This document shows positions 61,927 through 64,000 of a DNA stretch of 64,000 bases, piece by piece. The DNA comes from Eubacterium sp. UBA3279 (GTDB lineage: Bacteria > Bacillota > Clostridia > Lachnospirales > Lachnospiraceae). The notes beneath the pieces were generated by a model that saw only the letters and a program-made list of their open reading frames with translations, ran no database searches and had not been told where the DNA came from. The stretch's first letter is position 1. Each line of letters opens with the position of its first letter. The DNA lies in NCBI GenBank assembly GCA_002361775.1, contig DETV01000038.1, forward strand, positions 1 through 64,000, read 5' to 3'. Position numbers and translations under genes: made by a program.

Positions 61927-61976
61927 AGGCGTTGTATCTGATTAATTATGTATTAAAAACAGGTAAGGTAATACAA

Positions 61977-63050
61977 ATGGAAAAAAAGAACACAAAGAAA
62001 AAGAAGATTATTATCGGGTTGGTTTCTGTAATTTTGTTTCTGCTTGTTGTATTGGGAGTTACCGTATATGCCATCACCCACAGTTTTTATAAGGCGAGTA
62101 ATTATACTGCGGATGAAGATGCCATGAAAGATTATACTAATACAAAAGAAGAAATCGATGAAGTGCATCCTGATGATGCGACAGGAGAAGAACTCACAGA
62201 AGAAGAACAGAAAGAGTTGGATTCTAAGCTGGCGGAAGCTTCCGATGGAAAGTCAGTTATGGATGATGAAGATGTTTATAATGTCTTGTTGATTGGTGTT
62301 GATCGTCGGGATAAGTCCTGGGCAGGAAATTCCGACAGTATGATTCTCATGTCGCTGAATCATAAAAAAGAGCAGATCAGTATGATTTCTCTGATGAGGG
62401 ACACCTATGTAAATATTCCGGGGATCGGTATGAGAAAGCTGAATGCTGCCCATGCCAATGGAGCCGGTCCTTTGCTGATTGAAACGGTATCAGAAAACTA
62501 TAAAGTAAAAGTTGATAGGTATGCTTCTGTTGATTTCACCAGTATGATTCAGATTATTGACGCAGTAGGCGGTGTGGAACTTTCTCTTTCTTCGGAAGAA
62601 GTGCGGGTGGCAAACGGCTATATCACTGATATGTGTAATCTGCAAAAAAAAGATCCGGAGAAGAATTTGATTCCTAAAGAGGGAACAAGAAATTATTCCG
62701 GTATGCAGGCAGTGGCATATGCCAGAATCCGGTATGTGGGACATGCGGATTATCAGAGAACAGAACGTCAGAGAACGGTTTTAACCCAGGTATTTGAAAA
62801 GTTGAAGAATATGAGGTTGAATGAATTATATGATTTTGTGGAGGAGGTATTGCCTCTGGTAACGCATAATATCCCCGAGGATGAGATGTGGGATATGCTG
62901 GCAAAATCCCCGTCATTTTTCAAATACAAGTTGGTGAAAGATCGGATTCCCTATGACGATATGTATAAAGTAATTTATGTGAAGAAACAGGATATGTTAG
63001 TTCCTGATTGGGATGCTACCATTGATAAATTACATGAAACATTGTATTAA
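61977..63050 (+). CDS. LytR-CpsA-Psr (LCP) family wall-polymer ligase
   Basis: 357 residues from ATG 61977. Basic N-terminus and one membrane segment (about 10-32), acidic linker, then the LCP domain: 'VLLIGVDRRDKSWAGNSDSMILMSL' (about 102-126), 'ISLMRDTYVNIPG' and 'KLNAAHANGAGPLLI' (about 160-174) and, further on, 'AYARIRYVGHADYQRTERQR'. It joins undecaprenyl-linked polymers to peptidoglycan outside the cell. A sugar-modifying gene follows 33 bases later, fitting cell-surface glycan assembly. Confidence 0.92.
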   Translation: MEKKNTKKKKIIIGLVSVILFLLVVLGVTVYAITHSFYKASNYTADEDAMKDYTNTKEEIDEVHPDDATGEELTEEEQKELDSKLAEASDGKSVMDDEDVYNVLLIGVDRRDKSWAGNSDSMILMSLNHKKEQISMISLMRDTYVNIPGIGMRKLNAAHANGAGPLLIETVSENYKVKVDRYASVDFTSMIQIIDAVGGVELSLSSEEVRVANGYITDMCNLQKKDPEKNLIPKEGTRNYSGMQAVAYARIRYVGHADYQRTERQRTVLTQVFEKLKNMRLNELYDFVEEVLPLVTHNIPEDEMWDMLAKSPSFFKYKLVKDRIPYDDMYKVIYVKKQDMLVPDWDATIDKLHETLY

Positions 63051-63083
63051 AGAACGGGACAGGAAGAAAGGAATAAGAAAAAC

Positions 63084-64000
63084 ATGAAAAACTTATTGAT
63101 TTTAGGCGCCGGCGGTTTCGGCCAGATGGTAAAGGAGACAGCCCTGATGCTGGGATATGAGCAGGTTGTTTTCCTGGATGATGCAGCAAAGAGAGCAGAT
63201 GTGGTGGGAAAATGTTGTGATTATGTGATCAAGCACCGGGAGTATCCGGTGGCAGTTGCGGCTTTTGGAAATAATAAGACCCGCCTTTACTGGACAGATA
63301 AATTGATGGAAGAGGGTTATGAGGTTCCGGCTATTGTTCATCCTTCTGCTGTGGTAAGCCCCAGTGCAGTGATTGAGCAGGGATGTTTTATTATGCAAAG
63401 AGCAGTGGTAAATACCAATACCAGAATTGAACGGGCGGCGCTTATTAACAGTGGTGCAGTAGTAGATCATGATTCGGTGGTTGGTTATGGGGCTCATGTA
63501 TGTCTGGGAAGTATTGTGAAAGCAAACTGTACCATTGAACCGGGAAAGAAAGTGGAGGCAGGAGAAGTGATTTTTTCCACCAGAAGAAAGATTGAGGGAG
63601 CAGACAGTCGTTCTTTGGAGGATGCAGTCTATGCTTTTGGCTTTGGCCCTCAGTGCAGTTATGTAAAACCCTTTGGAGAGGGGCATATCAATGAGACTTA
63701 CGCGGTATATATGCCGGACGAAGATGGAACAGATAAGCCCTTTTATGTGCTTCAGCGGGTAAATATTAATGTATTTAAGAATCCAGCCCAGGTAATGGAA
63801 AATATTTTCGGTGTGACCGAGTATTTGCGTGATGTGATCCGCCAGGAAGGGGGAGATCTTGACAGAGAAACTCTTTCCTATATTAAAACAAAGAGCGGAG
63901 ATGCGTATTTTGAGGATGATGAAGGTCAGCCATGGCGTTGTCTGAATTATGTGGAGAATTCTGTCTGTTATCAGTTTGTGGAGAGACCGGAGCAGTTTTA
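63084..64000 (+). CDS. Fusion of PglD/NeuD-type sugar acyltransferase and NahK-like kinase (3' end cut)
   Basis: The frame is open from ATG 63084 to the window end (305 codons), with no stop. Residues 1-180: PglD/NeuD-type enzyme, Rossmann start 'LLILGAGGFGQMVKETALMLG' and hexapeptide repeats with His in 'GAVVDHDSVVGYGAHV'. From about 190: 'PFGEGHINETYAVYM' and 'YVLQRVNINVFKNPAQVMENI', the start of an APH-fold N-acetylhexosamine 1-kinase. Such a fusion would acylate and phosphorylate an amino sugar. The kinase catalytic part lies beyond the window. AAAGGAATAAG precedes the start. Confidence 0.8.
   Translation, partial: MKNLLILGAGGFGQMVKETALMLGYEQVVFLDDAAKRADVVGKCCDYVIKHREYPVAVAAFGNNKTRLYWTDKLMEEGYEVPAIVHPSAVVSPSAVIEQGCFIMQRAVVNTNTRIERAALINSGAVVDHDSVVGYGAHVCLGSIVKANCTIEPGKKVEAGEVIFSTRRKIEGADSRSLEDAVYAFGFGPQCSYVKPFGEGHINETYAVYMPDEDGTDKPFYVLQRVNINVFKNPAQVMENIFGVTEYLRDVIRQEGGDLDRETLSYIKTKSGDAYFEDDEGQPWRCLNYVENSVCYQFVERPEQF

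Noticed and set aside
1..64000. CRISPR arrays, rRNA and tRNA genes.
   Set aside because: No regularly spaced repeats, and no rRNA or tRNA core sequence was noticed; a covariance search would settle tRNAs.

Overview
The window looks like a chromosomal segment of a low-GC Gram-positive anaerobe of the Lachnospiraceae, most likely Blautia or a near relative. The support is strong AGGAGG ribosome sites and TTGACA/TATAAT promoters almost everywhere, U-tract terminators, a T-box leader, a ZTP riboswitch, a GGGtGRT protein beside a NifU-like scaffold, YesM/YesN-type two-component regulation of a sugar ABC importer, and a spore-type (SleB-like) cell-wall hydrolase. The genus is an inference; there is no rRNA gene to test it.

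Layout. 1-1.5 kb: two membrane-anchored proteins of unknown role, the first with a damaged or missing 5' end. 1.5-3.1 kb: an ABC permease/ATPase pair without a binding protein. 3.3-9.9 kb: PAP2 phosphatase, LPG-synthase-like membrane protein, phosphatidylserine synthase, phosphatidylserine decarboxylase (a phosphatidylethanolamine pathway), QueH, ArgH and Asd. 10-15.9 kb: topoisomerase III, a beta-helix protein, an ABC exporter and TraX. 16-21.6 kb: NifU-like/GGGtGRT pair, BrnQ, a MATE pump behind a leader terminator, and BioY.

21.7-38.4 kb is a long catabolic island. It holds a histidine kinase and AraC-type response regulator, an organophosphate-type MFS carrier, two PHP phosphoesterases, a three-component oligosaccharide ABC importer, a PfkB kinase, a GH4 NAD-dependent glycosidase, an M17 aminopeptidase and a 525-residue protein of no family I recognise. 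The combination suggests uptake and dismantling of a glycoconjugate that carries both a sugar and an amino-acid or phosphate part; the substrate is unknown.

38.4-46.9 kb: a highly structured intergenic DNA/RNA element, a ZTP riboswitch driving a formate-type channel, an ECF S component, a MarR-controlled heterodimeric ABC exporter, a DUF5714 protein and an amidase. 47-53 kb: a recombinase remnant, a three-subunit molybdenum hydroxylase, and a T-box-controlled leuA. 53-57 kb: pgi, an unusual run of three perfect hairpins between two near-identical TGGTATAAT sequences, a TrmH-type methyltransferase and a cell-wall hydrolase.

57-62 kb is accessory DNA: scars of a serine recombinase and an HNH nuclease, an Xre / ImmA-IrrE / PIN-like three-gene module, and an ISAs1-type insertion sequence. 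The window closes with an LCP ligase and an unusual fusion of a PglD/NeuD-type acyltransferase to a NahK-like sugar kinase, cut by the window end.

Regulation is unusually readable: T-box (leuA), ZTP riboswitch (focA-like), leader terminator (MATE), possible BirA box (bioY), and a large palindrome over the marR promoter.
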